Shown here: piece by piece, positions 1 to 5,269 of the stretch
Numbering within the stretch: position 1 is the first letter of the stretch
Layout: every line of letters begins with the position of its first letter
Source of the DNA: Oscillospiraceae bacterium
GTDB taxonomy: Bacteria; Bacillota; Clostridia; Oscillospirales; Oscillospiraceae
Reading direction: 5' to 3'
Assembly (NCBI GenBank): GCA_021199595.1
Contig: JAJQHT010000112.1
Location: 1 to 9,050 of the forward strand
DNA length: 9,050 nt
The notes under the pieces: model-generated
What the model saw: only the letters and a program-made list of their open reading frames with translations
Databases searched by the model: none
What the model was told of the DNA's origin: nothing
Made by a program: the position numbers and the translations under genes

Positions 1-15
1 TTCTCACGGTGAGAA
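1..15. repeat. Short palindrome at window edge
   Basis: TTCTCAC-G-GTGAGAA is a 7-bp perfect inverted repeat around one central base. It is followed by ATTTCTAATG. It may be the tail of a structure whose left part lies outside the window, either an operator or the end of a terminator. Nothing else interpretable is seen between it and the promoter at 73. Confidence 0.25.
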
Positions 16-72
16 ATTTCTAATGGGAGCCTTGTGTTTTCAGGGACTTTCTAAAGCCAGACGTTGAGCATA

Positions 73-101
73 TTGACAGAAACACCAAAAAATGTTATAA
101 T
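73..101 (+). promoter_or_regulatory. Consensus sigma-A promoter for candidate antisense RNA
   Basis: TTGACA at 73-78, a 17-nt spacer, and TATAAT at 96-101. Both hexamers match the consensus perfectly with optimal spacing. Transcription would start near 107-108, in an A-tract leading into ACAAGAGGGACGG. No plausible plus-strand gene with a ribosome binding site follows, and transcription runs toward the small minus-strand ORF at 201-281. An antisense RNA is therefore the simplest product. Confidence 0.8.
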
Positions 102-148
102 AAAAAAACAAGAGGGACGGTCTGTTCGCGGCAGACCCGGTCAACCTC
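102..148 (-). terminator. Intrinsic terminator of the toxin mRNA
   Basis: Read on the minus strand, the stem has three blocks: GAGG/CCTC, GAC/GTC and GGTCTG/CAGACC. That makes 13 pairs with small TT and CG bulges on one side and a 7-nt loop. TTGTTTTTTT follows directly (positions 111-102). It lies about 55 nt downstream of the toxin stop codon, giving a toxin transcript of about 240 nt if it starts near 341. The same DNA forms the 5' stem-loop of the antisense RNA. Confidence 0.65.
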
Positions 149-213
149 CGTTCAAGTTTTGAGCTTGTGAAATTGCCGGTTCTATTGTTAATGGGGCCGG
201 TTATTTCTTTGTT
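108..213 (+). ncRNA. Candidate cis-antisense RNA (type I antitoxin)
   Basis: This is an inferred RNA of about 105 nt running from the consensus promoter at 73-101 to the intrinsic terminator at 169-213. Its 5' part folds into a bulged stem-loop at 112-148: GAGG/CCTC, GAC/GTC and GGTCTG/CAGACC around the loop TTCGCGG. Its whole length is complementary to the 3' part of the convergent toxin mRNA, including the toxin stop codon at 201-203. A 3'-overlapping antisense RNA is the layout known for txpA/RatA and bsrG/SR4 in Bacillus subtilis. No sequence relation to those RNAs is claimed. A longer RNA reading through to the hairpin at 398-430 would cover the entire toxin gene and cannot be excluded. 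Confidence 0.55.
169..213 (+). terminator. Intrinsic terminator of the antisense RNA
   Basis: The plus-strand arms are 169-182 and 194-207, with an 11-nt loop. Thirteen of 14 positions pair, counting three G-U pairs and one U-U mismatch, and the core is CCGG/CCGG. TTTGTT follows. The hairpin spans the end of the toxin ORF on the other strand. It is weaker and less GC-rich than the toxin terminator, so some readthrough is plausible. Confidence 0.5.
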
Positions 214-281
214 ATGTTAATAACTCCGAAGATAACAACAGCAATGAGGTTAAGTAGTAAAATAGTTTCCTCAACCGTCAT
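201..281 (-). CDS. 26-residue hydrophobic peptide, candidate type I toxin
   Basis: The peptide begins MTVEET, has an uninterrupted hydrophobic core (about residues 7-22, rich in I, L, V, F), and ends NITKK. That is the size and layout of membrane-acting type I toxins and of the short holin-like toxin peptides of Firmicutes. I do not recognise a specific homologue. The ATG at 281-279 is preceded by AAAAGGGGGT with 6 nt of spacing, a very strong ribosome binding site. Codon use is AT-rich, unlike the GC-rich genes to the right, which fits a mobile or recently acquired locus. It has its own promoter (349-377) and terminator (102-148), and a convergent promoter produces a likely antisense RNA. 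The likely role is membrane perturbation when the antisense is limiting. It could instead be a small membrane peptide with no toxic activity. The ORF and its signals are seen directly; toxicity is inferred. Confidence 0.65.
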   Translation of the reverse strand: MTVEETILLLNLIAVVIFGVINITKK

Positions 282-287
282 GTTGTC

Positions 288-320
288 ACCCCCTTTTGTA
301 CCTTTGTATAAAAAGGAGGT
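288..320 (-). promoter_or_regulatory. Leader hairpin sequestering the toxin Shine-Dalgarno
   Basis: In the toxin mRNA, ACCUCCUUUU (positions 320-311) pairs with AAAAGGGGGU (297-288). This gives 10 contiguous pairs with one G-U and a 13-nt loop. The 3' arm is exactly the ribosome binding site of the 26-residue ORF, so this fold would block initiation. A competing fold pairs AAGAGG (337-332) with CCUCCUU around one bulged C and would release the site. Type I toxin mRNAs commonly hide their Shine-Dalgarno in this way. Confidence 0.6.
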
Positions 321-348
321 CGAGCCGTTTCCCTCTTGTTCGAGGAAA

Positions 349-377
349 ATAATAGCATAACAGCATAATTAAGTCAA
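349..377 (-). promoter_or_regulatory. Sigma-A promoter of the toxin mRNA
   Basis: On the minus strand there is TTGACT (377-372), a 17-nt spacer, and TATTAT (354-349), so each hexamer has one mismatch to consensus. The start would fall near 342-340, giving a leader of about 60 nt that begins at or just before ACAAGAGGGAAACGG. Confidence 0.7.
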
Positions 378-397
378 GCTTTTGATTGCAACCATCG

Positions 398-430
398 GCC
401 CTGGCGGGGAACACCTGCCGGGGCTGTTTT
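398..430 (+). terminator. GC-rich hairpin with T-tail
   Basis: GCCCTGGCGGG (398-408) pairs with CCTGCCGGGGC (414-424) over 11 positions, including two G-U pairs, with the loop GAACA. TGTTTT follows. It looks like a plus-strand intrinsic terminator. The only plus-strand transcript that could reach it is readthrough from the promoter at 73-101, so it may insulate the sigma-factor operon from that locus or define a longer antisense RNA. The interval 431-491 shows no convincing promoter. Confidence 0.5.
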
Positions 431-491
431 ACGTGCGGAATTTTTTCAGCTGTGAAACCAAACAGCTGCCCGCTGCAATATGATAGGTGAA

Positions 492-503
492 AACGGTACC
501 GTT
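492..503. promoter_or_regulatory. 12-bp palindrome upstream of sigma gene
   Basis: AACGGTACCGTT is a perfect palindrome lying 24 nt before the ATG at 528. A TATGAT hexamer sits just upstream at 479-484, but no good -35 stands at 17 nt (AACCAA at 456-461). A TGAAACC (453-459) resembles the -35 of some ECF promoters, but no matching -10 can be assigned. An operator or autoregulatory site is possible. Confidence 0.25.
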
Positions 504-527
504 ACAAATCGCCGGGGAGGTGACAGG

Positions 528-1076
528 ATGAATGAAAAAGAGGCGCTGCGGCGGATGGCGCGGGGAGATGAGGCGGCTTTGGGCTGGTTCATCGACCGAT
601 ACGCCGCCTATGTGGGCGCGGTGCTGCACATCGTTACCGGCGGGGCCATGACGGCCCAGGACAGGGAGGAGGTCGCGTCGGATGTGTTCGTGGCCTTTTG
701 GCAGAGCGGGGACAGGGTTCAGCCCGGCAAGGCCAAGGCGTATCTCGCGGCCATCGCTCGGAACAAGGCGAAAATGTTCCTGAGGAAGTCCAACATAGAG
801 CTGCCGCTGGAGGGCGACGTCCTGTCTGTCGCCGGGGAGGATATGGAGCAGGGCCTGGAGGAGCGGGAGCAGCGAGAAATACTGTACCGGGCCGTCCTGT
901 CCATGGGACAGCCGGACAGAGAGATATTCCTGCGGTATTACTACTACTGTCAGCCGGTGGGAGACATTGCGGCGAGGCTTCAAATGAAGCCCGCCACGGT
1001 CAAGACCCGTTTGCACCGGGGCCGGGCCAGGCTCAAGGAGATTCTGACACAAGGAGGCTATACAGTTGAAGATTAA
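528..1076 (+). CDS. ECF-type RNA polymerase sigma factor (sigma-70 family)
   Basis: This 182-residue protein directs RNA polymerase to a dedicated promoter set. Region 2 lies in about residues 9-85, with the conserved stretch DREEVASDVFVAFWQS at about 45-60. Region 4 lies in about residues 115-172, with the helix-turn-helix IAARLQMKPATVKTRLHRGR around 147-166. The two are joined by a short acidic linker with no region 3, which defines the small ECF class. The ATG at 528 was chosen because GGGGAGGTGA at 514-523 sits just before it. The in-frame ATG at 480 lacks such a site and would add a non-conserved N-terminus. The next gene starts inside this one (11-bp overlap), which implies translational coupling to a membrane partner that probably controls it. 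The target promoters and signal are unknown. Confidence 0.9.
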   Translation: MNEKEALRRMARGDEAALGWFIDRYAAYVGAVLHIVTGGAMTAQDREEVASDVFVAFWQSGDRVQPGKAKAYLAAIARNKAKMFLRKSNIELPLEGDVLSVAGEDMEQGLEEREQREILYRAVLSMGQPDREIFLRYYYYCQPVGDIAARLQMKPATVKTRLHRGRARLKEILTQGGYTVED

Positions 1077-1881
1077 AATTTCCGATATGCTGGACACCAC
1101 CGACGGCTTTGATTTGGAGCTGCCGGAGGAGGGGATGGTCTCCGCCGAAAAAATCAAGGAGGTCACTATGAAAAAAATACACGATACCAAGGGCGCGTCC
1201 CGGCGGGGCCGCCGCATTTCCAAGGTGGGCGTCGCGGCCATCGTCGCGGCGGCGGTGCTGGCCCTTTCCGGCGCGGCCTATGCCGTCAGCCAGTGGACGG
1301 GCTTTGCCTCCACGGAGGGCCTGACGAACAGACAGATACAGGAGCTTATCGACAGCGCCTCCCAGACCTCGTACCAGAGCGAGGACAGGGATGGAAACGT
1401 CACCTATTATGACGAAAACGGAAACGAGGAGTTCACCCTGACGGCGGAGGAAGCCGTCGCCTATGAGCAGGCTATGATAGAGGCCAAGGAGCAGGCGGTG
1501 CGGGACAGCACCACCCTTGTGGATGTGGACACCATGGACATGGTACCCACCGGCATTACGGAGCTTGCTGTGAATGAAGACGGCAGCTTTGAGGATTTCA
1601 TCGTTTCCAACGGTCATATGGTCATCTTCTACCCAGAGGGGAGCCAGGGGTATGACCTGAAGGCCGGGGACACCGTTACCCTGACGCTGCCCACTGACGA
1701 GGTCTGCTATATGGCCTACGGCATGACGCAGGACGGCGTCGCTACCGAGTGCGCGGTCGTCCAGACGGCGGAGCAGTCCTATACCTTTGAGATACCAGAG
1801 GACGGGAGCTACTGCTTCTACATCATCTACTACAGCGCCGGCGCCAACTCCTTCACCGGCGGAAGCATCACAGTAAACTGA
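1066..1881 (+). CDS. Single-pass membrane protein, putative anti-sigma factor
   Basis: This 271-residue protein has a cytoplasmic N-terminus (1-53), one membrane segment (about 54-74, rich in A, V, I, L) preceded by the basic stretch RRGRR, and an extracytoplasmic part of about 195 residues. The C-terminus looks beta-rich (TVTLTLP near 203-209, then YTFEIPEDGSYCFYIIYYS) and may be a sensing domain. No zinc-finger anti-sigma motif (HxxxCxxC) is visible. The anti-sigma role is inferred from its overlap with the ECF gene, its topology and the general organisation of such pairs. The TTG start at 1066 has AAGGAGG at 1051-1057 with 8-nt spacing. An internal ATG at 1168 also has a perfect AAGGAGG (1156-1162), which would give a 237-residue form lacking the N-terminal 34 residues. 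It is the last gene before a strong terminator. Confidence 0.75.
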   Translation: MKIKISDMLDTTDGFDLELPEEGMVSAEKIKEVTMKKIHDTKGASRRGRRISKVGVAAIVAAAVLALSGAAYAVSQWTGFASTEGLTNRQIQELIDSASQTSYQSEDRDGNVTYYDENGNEEFTLTAEEAVAYEQAMIEAKEQAVRDSTTLVDVDTMDMVPTGITELAVNEDGSFEDFIVSNGHMVIFYPEGSQGYDLKAGDTVTLTLPTDEVCYMAYGMTQDGVATECAVVQTAEQSYTFEIPEDGSYCFYIIYYSAGANSFTGGSITVN

Positions 1882-1906
1882 ACCAGGACATCAGCAGAAA
1901 ACGGAA

Positions 1907-1944
1907 AAACCGCCTCGCACGAAAGCGCTCGTGTGAGGCGGTTT
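1907..1944. terminator. Bidirectional intrinsic terminator between convergent operons
   Basis: AAACCGCCTCGCACGA (1907-1922) pairs with TCGTGTGAGGCGGTTT (1929-1944), a 16-bp stem with one G-U pair and a 6-nt loop. The A-tract to the left gives TTTTT-rich sequence after the hairpin on the minus strand, ending nagB. On the plus strand GGTTTGTTATA follows, ending the sigma/anti-sigma operon. Confidence 0.85.
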
Positions 1945-1994
1945 GTTATAAGCAGGGGGGGACAGTGCCTGGCGGCGGGATTCATGGCCGGGCA

Positions 1995-2747
1995 TCAGGA
2001 GCACACAGTCATGCCTGTTTTCAGGAGCCTGTTGAGGGCCGCCTTATCGCCAACCAGCGTCACTTCCGGGTGGAGCTGAAGCACAGATGCCGGTACCTGC
2101 GGCGTTATCGGCCCGGCAAAGGCCCGGTATACCGCCTCTGCCTTGTCCGAACCGCTGACCACGAGCAGAACCTGCCTGGCCCGCATAATATCTCCCACAC
2201 CCATGGTAAGTGCCCGCTGAGGCACCTGGCCTGGGTCTGCGAAAAAGCGGGCGTTCGCCTGAATTGTGGACTCTGCCAGCTCTACCACATGGGCGAACAT
2301 AGGAAAATCGTCTGACGGCTCGTTAAAGCCGATGTGGCCGTTTCGGCCCATGCCCAAAAGCTGCATATCCACCGGCCCCAGGGAACGGATCAGGCTCTCA
2401 TACCGGCAGCATTCTTCCTCCAAATTTTCGGCCATGCCGTTCGGAAGATAGGTGCTGGCCGGGTCTATGTCTACGTCCTTAAAAAGATTCTGCTGCATAA
2501 AATCGTGGTAGCTCTGCGGGTGGCTTGCGGGCAGACCCACATATTCGTCCAGATTTACAGTGCGCACCTGGGAAAAGCTCAGGTCGCCCTTTCTGTACCA
2601 CGCCGCGAGCTGACGATAGATGCCCACCGGGGTGGAGCCTGTTGCCAGGCCGAGAATAGATTCCGGCTTTAAAATGACCTGAGCGGAAAGCAGATTGGCC
2701 GCTTTGCGGCTCATGGAGGCATAGTCCTCCGTGCAGTATATTCTCAT
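1995..2747 (-). CDS. nagB: Glucosamine-6-phosphate deaminase
   Basis: It converts glucosamine 6-phosphate to fructose 6-phosphate and ammonia in the cytoplasm, the step that feeds amino sugars into glycolysis. The 250 residues match the usual length of the family. Visible motifs are the phosphate-binding loop LGLATGSTPVGIY (32-44), NLDEY (65-69, catalytic Asp and Glu) and GRNGHIGFNEP (134-144), with the ring-opening His138 and Glu143. The Asn at 136, where the Escherichia coli enzyme has Asp141, is to my recollection normal in Firmicutes enzymes. Later come TMGVGDIM (181-188) and SDKAEAV (200-206). The ATG at 2747 was chosen because AGGAG precedes it by 10 nt. A GTG at 2765 would add six residues and swallow that site. 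It is divergent from nagA across a control region of about 215 bp and appears to be a single-gene transcript ending at 1907-1944. Confidence 0.95.
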   Translation of the reverse strand: MRIYCTEDYASMSRKAANLLSAQVILKPESILGLATGSTPVGIYRQLAAWYRKGDLSFSQVRTVNLDEYVGLPASHPQSYHDFMQQNLFKDVDIDPASTYLPNGMAENLEEECCRYESLIRSLGPVDMQLLGMGRNGHIGFNEPSDDFPMFAHVVELAESTIQANARFFADPGQVPQRALTMGVGDIMRARQVLLVVSGSDKAEAVYRAFAGPITPQVPASVLQLHPEVTLVGDKAALNRLLKTGMTVCS

Positions 2748-2797
2748 AGAGTCTGTTCTCCTCACACTTGGAAAATCTTTGTTTTGCAGAAACGCGG

Positions 2798-2878
2798 GAT
2801 AAAAAACGACAAAAATTATTCTCCCGCAGACATTGGCGGCGATGCCTTTTGATGATAAAATAACGACAGGCCGTTATT
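2798..2878. promoter_or_regulatory. Repeated box and palindrome in nagB-nagA control region
   Basis: GATAAAAAACGACA (2798-2811) recurs as GATAAAATAACGACA (2854-2868), identical except for one inserted T. Both copies are followed within a few bases by TTATT. The second copy overlaps a perfect inverted repeat, AATAACG-ACAGGC-CGTTATT (2859-2878). A further inverted repeat, GCGGGA (2794-2799) and TCCCGC (2822-2827), could form a hairpin in the nagB leader. Paired boxes between divergent nag genes suggest operators for a transcription factor, possibly the RpiR protein at 4123-4977. They do not match the GntR-type NagR (dre) site as I know it. No convincing minus-strand promoter for nagB was found. 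Confidence 0.45.
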
Positions 2879-2898
2879 AAATTTAGGCTTTCATCGTT

Positions 2899-2927
2899 TT
2901 GTGCGGAGCTGTCAAAAATAATATAAT
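2899..2927 (+). promoter_or_regulatory. Probable nagA promoter
   Basis: There is a perfect -10 TATAAT at 2922-2927 and a weak -35 TTGTGC at 2899-2904, with a 17-nt spacer. The start would be near 2934, giving a leader of about 29 nt before the ATG at 2963. The poor -35 fits an activated or repressor-controlled promoter. Confidence 0.5.
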
Positions 2928-2962
2928 ATAAACGAAAAATGCAGCAGGGAGGGTTTTGTCTT

Positions 2963-4075
2963 ATGCGTATTAACAACGCCAGAATATTTCGGAATGGCCG
3001 GTTTCAAGCAGGCTCTATTGCATTCACTGACGTAATCTCCGGCTTCGAGGGGGGCAGCGGATGGGATGCCCAGGGCGCGTATATAGTGCCCGGCTTCATC
3101 GACGTGCATACCCACGGGGCCGTGGGGGAGGACGCCAGCGACGGTAGGGCGGAGGCGGTTCCCGTGCTGTCGCGGTATTACGCGAGTCACGGCGTTACCT
3201 CCTTTTGCTTCACCACCATGACGGTGGATGAGGCCCACCTGTTTGCCGCTATGGACAACATAAAAAATTTTGAACGTCCGGCAGACGGCGCCAAATGCGC
3301 AGGGGTGCATCTGGAGGGGCCGTTCCTCTCCTACGCCAAACGGGGGGCACAGGCGCCGGAGAATCTGCGCCGCCCGGATTTTGACCTGTTCACACGGCTC
3401 AACGAGGCCAGCGGTGGACAGGTGCGGCTGATTACGATAGCGCCGGAGGAGCCGGGAGCCATGGAATTTATCCGCCGGGCGGCCCCCATTTGCACGGTCT
3501 CTCTGGGGCATACCACCGCCGATTATGATACCGCGATGGCGGCCTTTCAGGCAGGGGCCAGCCACGCCACCCATCTGTTTAACGGGATGCCCCCGCTGCT
3601 CCATCGGGAGCCGGGCGTGATAGGGGCGGCGCTCATGTCGGGGGCCACGGTGGAGCTGATTTGCGACGGCCTGCACGTCCATCCCGCCGCCATTATCGCC
3701 GCCCACAAAATGTTTGGCGAGAAGCTCTGCATTATCAGCGATTCCCTGCGTTGCGCGGGTTTGTCTGACGGGGAATATGACCTGGCCGGTCATCCCATTG
3801 TGGTAAAAAATGGAAAGGCGACCCTGCTGGACGGCACCCTGGCCGGCTCCTCCACGAACCTGCTGGATGAGCTGCGCAATGTGGTGTCCTATGGTATGCC
3901 TTTGGAATCCGCAATTCGGGCGCTGACAGAAGCGCCTGCCCGCGCCATCCGATGCTTCGATAGAATCGGGTCGCTGGACGAGGGCAAGAGCGCAGACCTG
4001 CTGGTGCTGGATAAGGAGCTGAATCTGCGGGCGGCCTTTATCAATGGCCGTCTGGTCAGCGGAGCCTTGGCGTAA
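2963..4075 (+). CDS. nagA: N-acetylglucosamine-6-phosphate deacetylase
   Basis: It hydrolyses N-acetylglucosamine 6-phosphate to glucosamine 6-phosphate and acetate, supplying NagB. It is an amidohydrolase-superfamily TIM-barrel enzyme of normal length (370 residues). Motifs in order are VPGFIDVHTHG (42-52, with the HxH metal ligands His49 and His51), GVHLEGPFL (114-122, metal-binding Glu118), SLGHTTADYD (180-189, His183), SHATHLFNGMPPLLHREPG (200-218, His204), ICDGLHVHP (233-241), ISDSLRCAGL (258-267, catalytic Asp260) and GTLAGSS (291-297). The ATG at 2963 follows GGGAGGG (2947-2953) by 9 nt. The upstream in-frame ATG at 2939 would lie almost at the predicted transcription start with no ribosome binding site. 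The gene is divergent from nagB and convergent with the RpiR gene, with a terminator between them. Confidence 0.95.
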   Translation: MRINNARIFRNGRFQAGSIAFTDVISGFEGGSGWDAQGAYIVPGFIDVHTHGAVGEDASDGRAEAVPVLSRYYASHGVTSFCFTTMTVDEAHLFAAMDNIKNFERPADGAKCAGVHLEGPFLSYAKRGAQAPENLRRPDFDLFTRLNEASGGQVRLITIAPEEPGAMEFIRRAAPICTVSLGHTTADYDTAMAAFQAGASHATHLFNGMPPLLHREPGVIGAALMSGATVELICDGLHVHPAAIIAAHKMFGEKLCIISDSLRCAGLSDGEYDLAGHPIVVKNGKATLLDGTLAGSSTNLLDELRNVVSYGMPLESAIRALTEAPARAIRCFDRIGSLDEGKSADLLVLDKELNLRAAFINGRLVSGALA

Positions 4076-4084
4076 GCGGTATCG

Positions 4085-4122
4085 CGAATGCTCATCACTG
4101 CGGCGGTGAGCATTCGTTTTTA
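4085..4122 (+). terminator. nagA intrinsic terminator
   Basis: CGAATGCTCA (4085-4094) and TGAGCATTCG (4107-4116) form a perfect 10-bp stem with a 12-nt loop, followed by TTTTTATTAT. It ends plus-strand transcription from nagA. On the minus strand no T-tract follows the hairpin, so it would be a poor terminator for the convergent RpiR gene, whose stop codon at 4125-4123 abuts it. Confidence 0.85.
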
Positions 4123-4977
4123 TTATGTGGACATCCTCCGATTGTTTACACAGGTGTCTACCATGTCGCGGATGTACTGGTCGTAGTTTGTGTTGAGCAG
4201 AGCGGTGAACAGCGCGTCGATGACGTTCAGGGTGGAGATACGGCTGGACATTCCGCCCAGCCTGTCCCAGCTCTCGCTGGCGTCCACGCAGAGGGTGTAC
4301 CGGCAAATGCGGGCCACGGAATTGTCGGTGGAGGAGGTCAGGGCCACGGTATCTACGCGGTGGCGGCGCAGCTCCTGGGCGGCTTCGATGATGTCGTCGG
4401 TTTCCCCGGTATAGGAAATGAGAAAGGCCAGGGTTCCGTCCCCTGAGCGCTTCGCCTGCATCAGCATGGAAACGCGGTCGCAGAAGGCGGTGGAGGGGAT
4501 TTTCAGCCGCATACACTTAAACTGGGCGTCCTGAGCCACCACATTGGAGGGGCCGACGCCATAAAAATCTATCTGCTTGGCGGCGGCCATCAGGGTGACG
4601 ACGGTCTCCAGGGTGGCGCTGTCAACGATGTGGCTGGTGTCCAGAATGGAGGCGGCGTTTTGCTTCGATACCTTCTCCAGTACATCGCCGACTGAGTCAT
4701 ATCGGCTGATGGGGGCCTGGTCGCCGTGAAGAATATCCTGGTGTTCGTAGCTGTCCTGCGCGGCGGACAGCATCATGCGGAAGCTGGTGTAGCTGTCTAC
4801 TCCCAGCTTCCGGCACAGCCGTTTCACGGTGGTGGTGGAGGTAAAGGTTTTTTCGCCCAGTTCCACAATCCCCATGCTGCATACGTCCTTGTAATGCTCC
4901 AAAATGAAATCCACCACATGACGCTCGGAGGGGGACAAATCCTTGATCTCCGCCATTTTAATTAGAATATTCCCCAT
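4123..4977 (-). CDS. RpiR/MurR-family transcriptional regulator
   Basis: This 284-residue protein has the two-domain layout of the RpiR family. The N-terminal helix-turn-helix domain spans about residues 1-75 (LSPSERHVVDFILEH, then STTTVKRLCRKLGVDSYTSF). A C-terminal SIS domain spans about 120-262 and binds a phosphosugar effector (IDFYGVGPSNVVAQDAQFK, then ISYTGETDDIIEAAQEL). Family members usually repress or activate sugar-catabolic operons and sense a sugar phosphate. The ATG at 4977 was chosen because GGAG lies 7 nt upstream and the reading begins with family-like sequence. The open frame extends upstream over the HPr gene but there has no family character. It lies 16 nt after the HPr-like gene, so it is the last gene of the EIIA operon. 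Likely targets are the palindromic promoter at 6430-6481 and possibly the nag boxes. The effector is unknown. Confidence 0.9.
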   Translation of the reverse strand: MGNILIKMAEIKDLSPSERHVVDFILEHYKDVCSMGIVELGEKTFTSTTTVKRLCRKLGVDSYTSFRMMLSAAQDSYEHQDILHGDQAPISRYDSVGDVLEKVSKQNAASILDTSHIVDSATLETVVTLMAAAKQIDFYGVGPSNVVAQDAQFKCMRLKIPSTAFCDRVSMLMQAKRSGDGTLAFLISYTGETDDIIEAAQELRRHRVDTVALTSSTDNSVARICRYTLCVDASESWDRLGGMSSRISTLNVIDALFTALLNTNYDQYIRDMVDTCVNNRRMST

Positions 4978-4993
4978 GGTCGGTCTCCAGAGA

Positions 4994-5257
4994 TTACAGC
5001 TTTTCGGCCTCAAAAATGCCCCGTATCGTGTCTGCGATTTCCTGCTCGTTTTCGCCGTCCACGGTGACGGTGATCGTCTCATTCTGCTTCACCTGAAGCG
5101 CCATAATCGCGAACATCCGTTTTGCATCCGCCGTTTTGTCCCCATGGGCAATGGTGATGACGGTGTCTTTATAGGGCTTTACGGCCTTGACCACCAGACC
5201 AACAGGTCTGGCGTGCAGTCCCATTTCATCGTGGATAAGATAGTCAAACGATACCAT
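4994..5257 (-). CDS. HPr-like phosphocarrier lacking the regulatory serine
   Basis: This 87-residue protein fits the HPr family (phosphoryl carrier from enzyme I to EIIA). The active-site motif MGLHARPVG is intact, with the phosphorylatable His15 and its supporting Arg17. The usual HprK target motif, K-S-I-M in Bacillus subtilis HPr (Ser46), reads K-R-M-F here, with Arg47 aligned to that serine after a one-residue insertion. It should therefore carry phosphate for transport but should not be switched by HPr kinase or act in CcpA-type catabolite repression. It begins at ATG 5257, 7 nt after AAGGAGG, and the stop codon of the preceding membrane-protein gene lies within that ribosome binding site (12-nt gap). 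Its place between an EIIA and the regulator suggests a carrier dedicated to this PTS. A separate general HPr elsewhere in the genome is likely. Confidence 0.88.
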   Translation of the reverse strand: MVSFDYLIHDEMGLHARPVGLVVKAVKPYKDTVITIAHGDKTADAKRMFAIMALQVKQNETITVTVDGENEQEIADTIRGIFEAEKL

Positions 5258-5269
5258 TGATGCTCCTCC

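Noticed and set aside
215..358. Plus-strand ORF of about 48 codons opposite the 26-residue peptide
   Set aside because: It has no ribosome binding site, no coherent hydrophobic or domain pattern, and would start after the predicted terminator of the plus-strand RNA.
1..430. CRISPR array, tRNA or riboswitch in the left gene-poor region
   Set aside because: There is no regularly spaced repeat, no cloverleaf, and no recognisable aptamer core. The inverted repeats are explained by promoters and terminators of the small convergent locus.
429..1617. Long minus-strand frames opposite the sigma and anti-sigma genes
   Set aside because: The plus-strand frames have recognisable sigma regions 2 and 4, a membrane segment and strong ribosome binding sites. 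The minus frames are compositional shadows.
2766..2938. cre (CcpA) site in the nag control region
   Set aside because: I looked for the TGWAANCGNTNWCA type of sequence there and upstream of EIIA and found no acceptable match.
2939..2962. Upstream ATG for nagA
   Set aside because: It would lie about 5 nt from the predicted transcription start with no ribosome binding site, whereas GGGAGGG precedes the ATG at 2963.
2479..2976. A 165-codon minus-strand frame overlapping the nagB start and the control region
   Set aside because: It overlaps nagB out of frame and crosses the divergent promoter region. It has no family resemblance.
2912..4516. A 534-codon open frame on the minus strand across nagA
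   Set aside because: It is antisense to nagA, whose metal-binding motifs are unmistakable. It is rich in Arg, His, Gly and Pro in the manner of a shadow frame of GC-rich coding DNA and has no ribosome binding site or family character.
4978..5082. Upstream extension of the RpiR protein
   Set aside because: The open frame continues over the HPr gene, but the extension has no RpiR character. The ATG at 4977 has a GGAG site and gives the normal family length.
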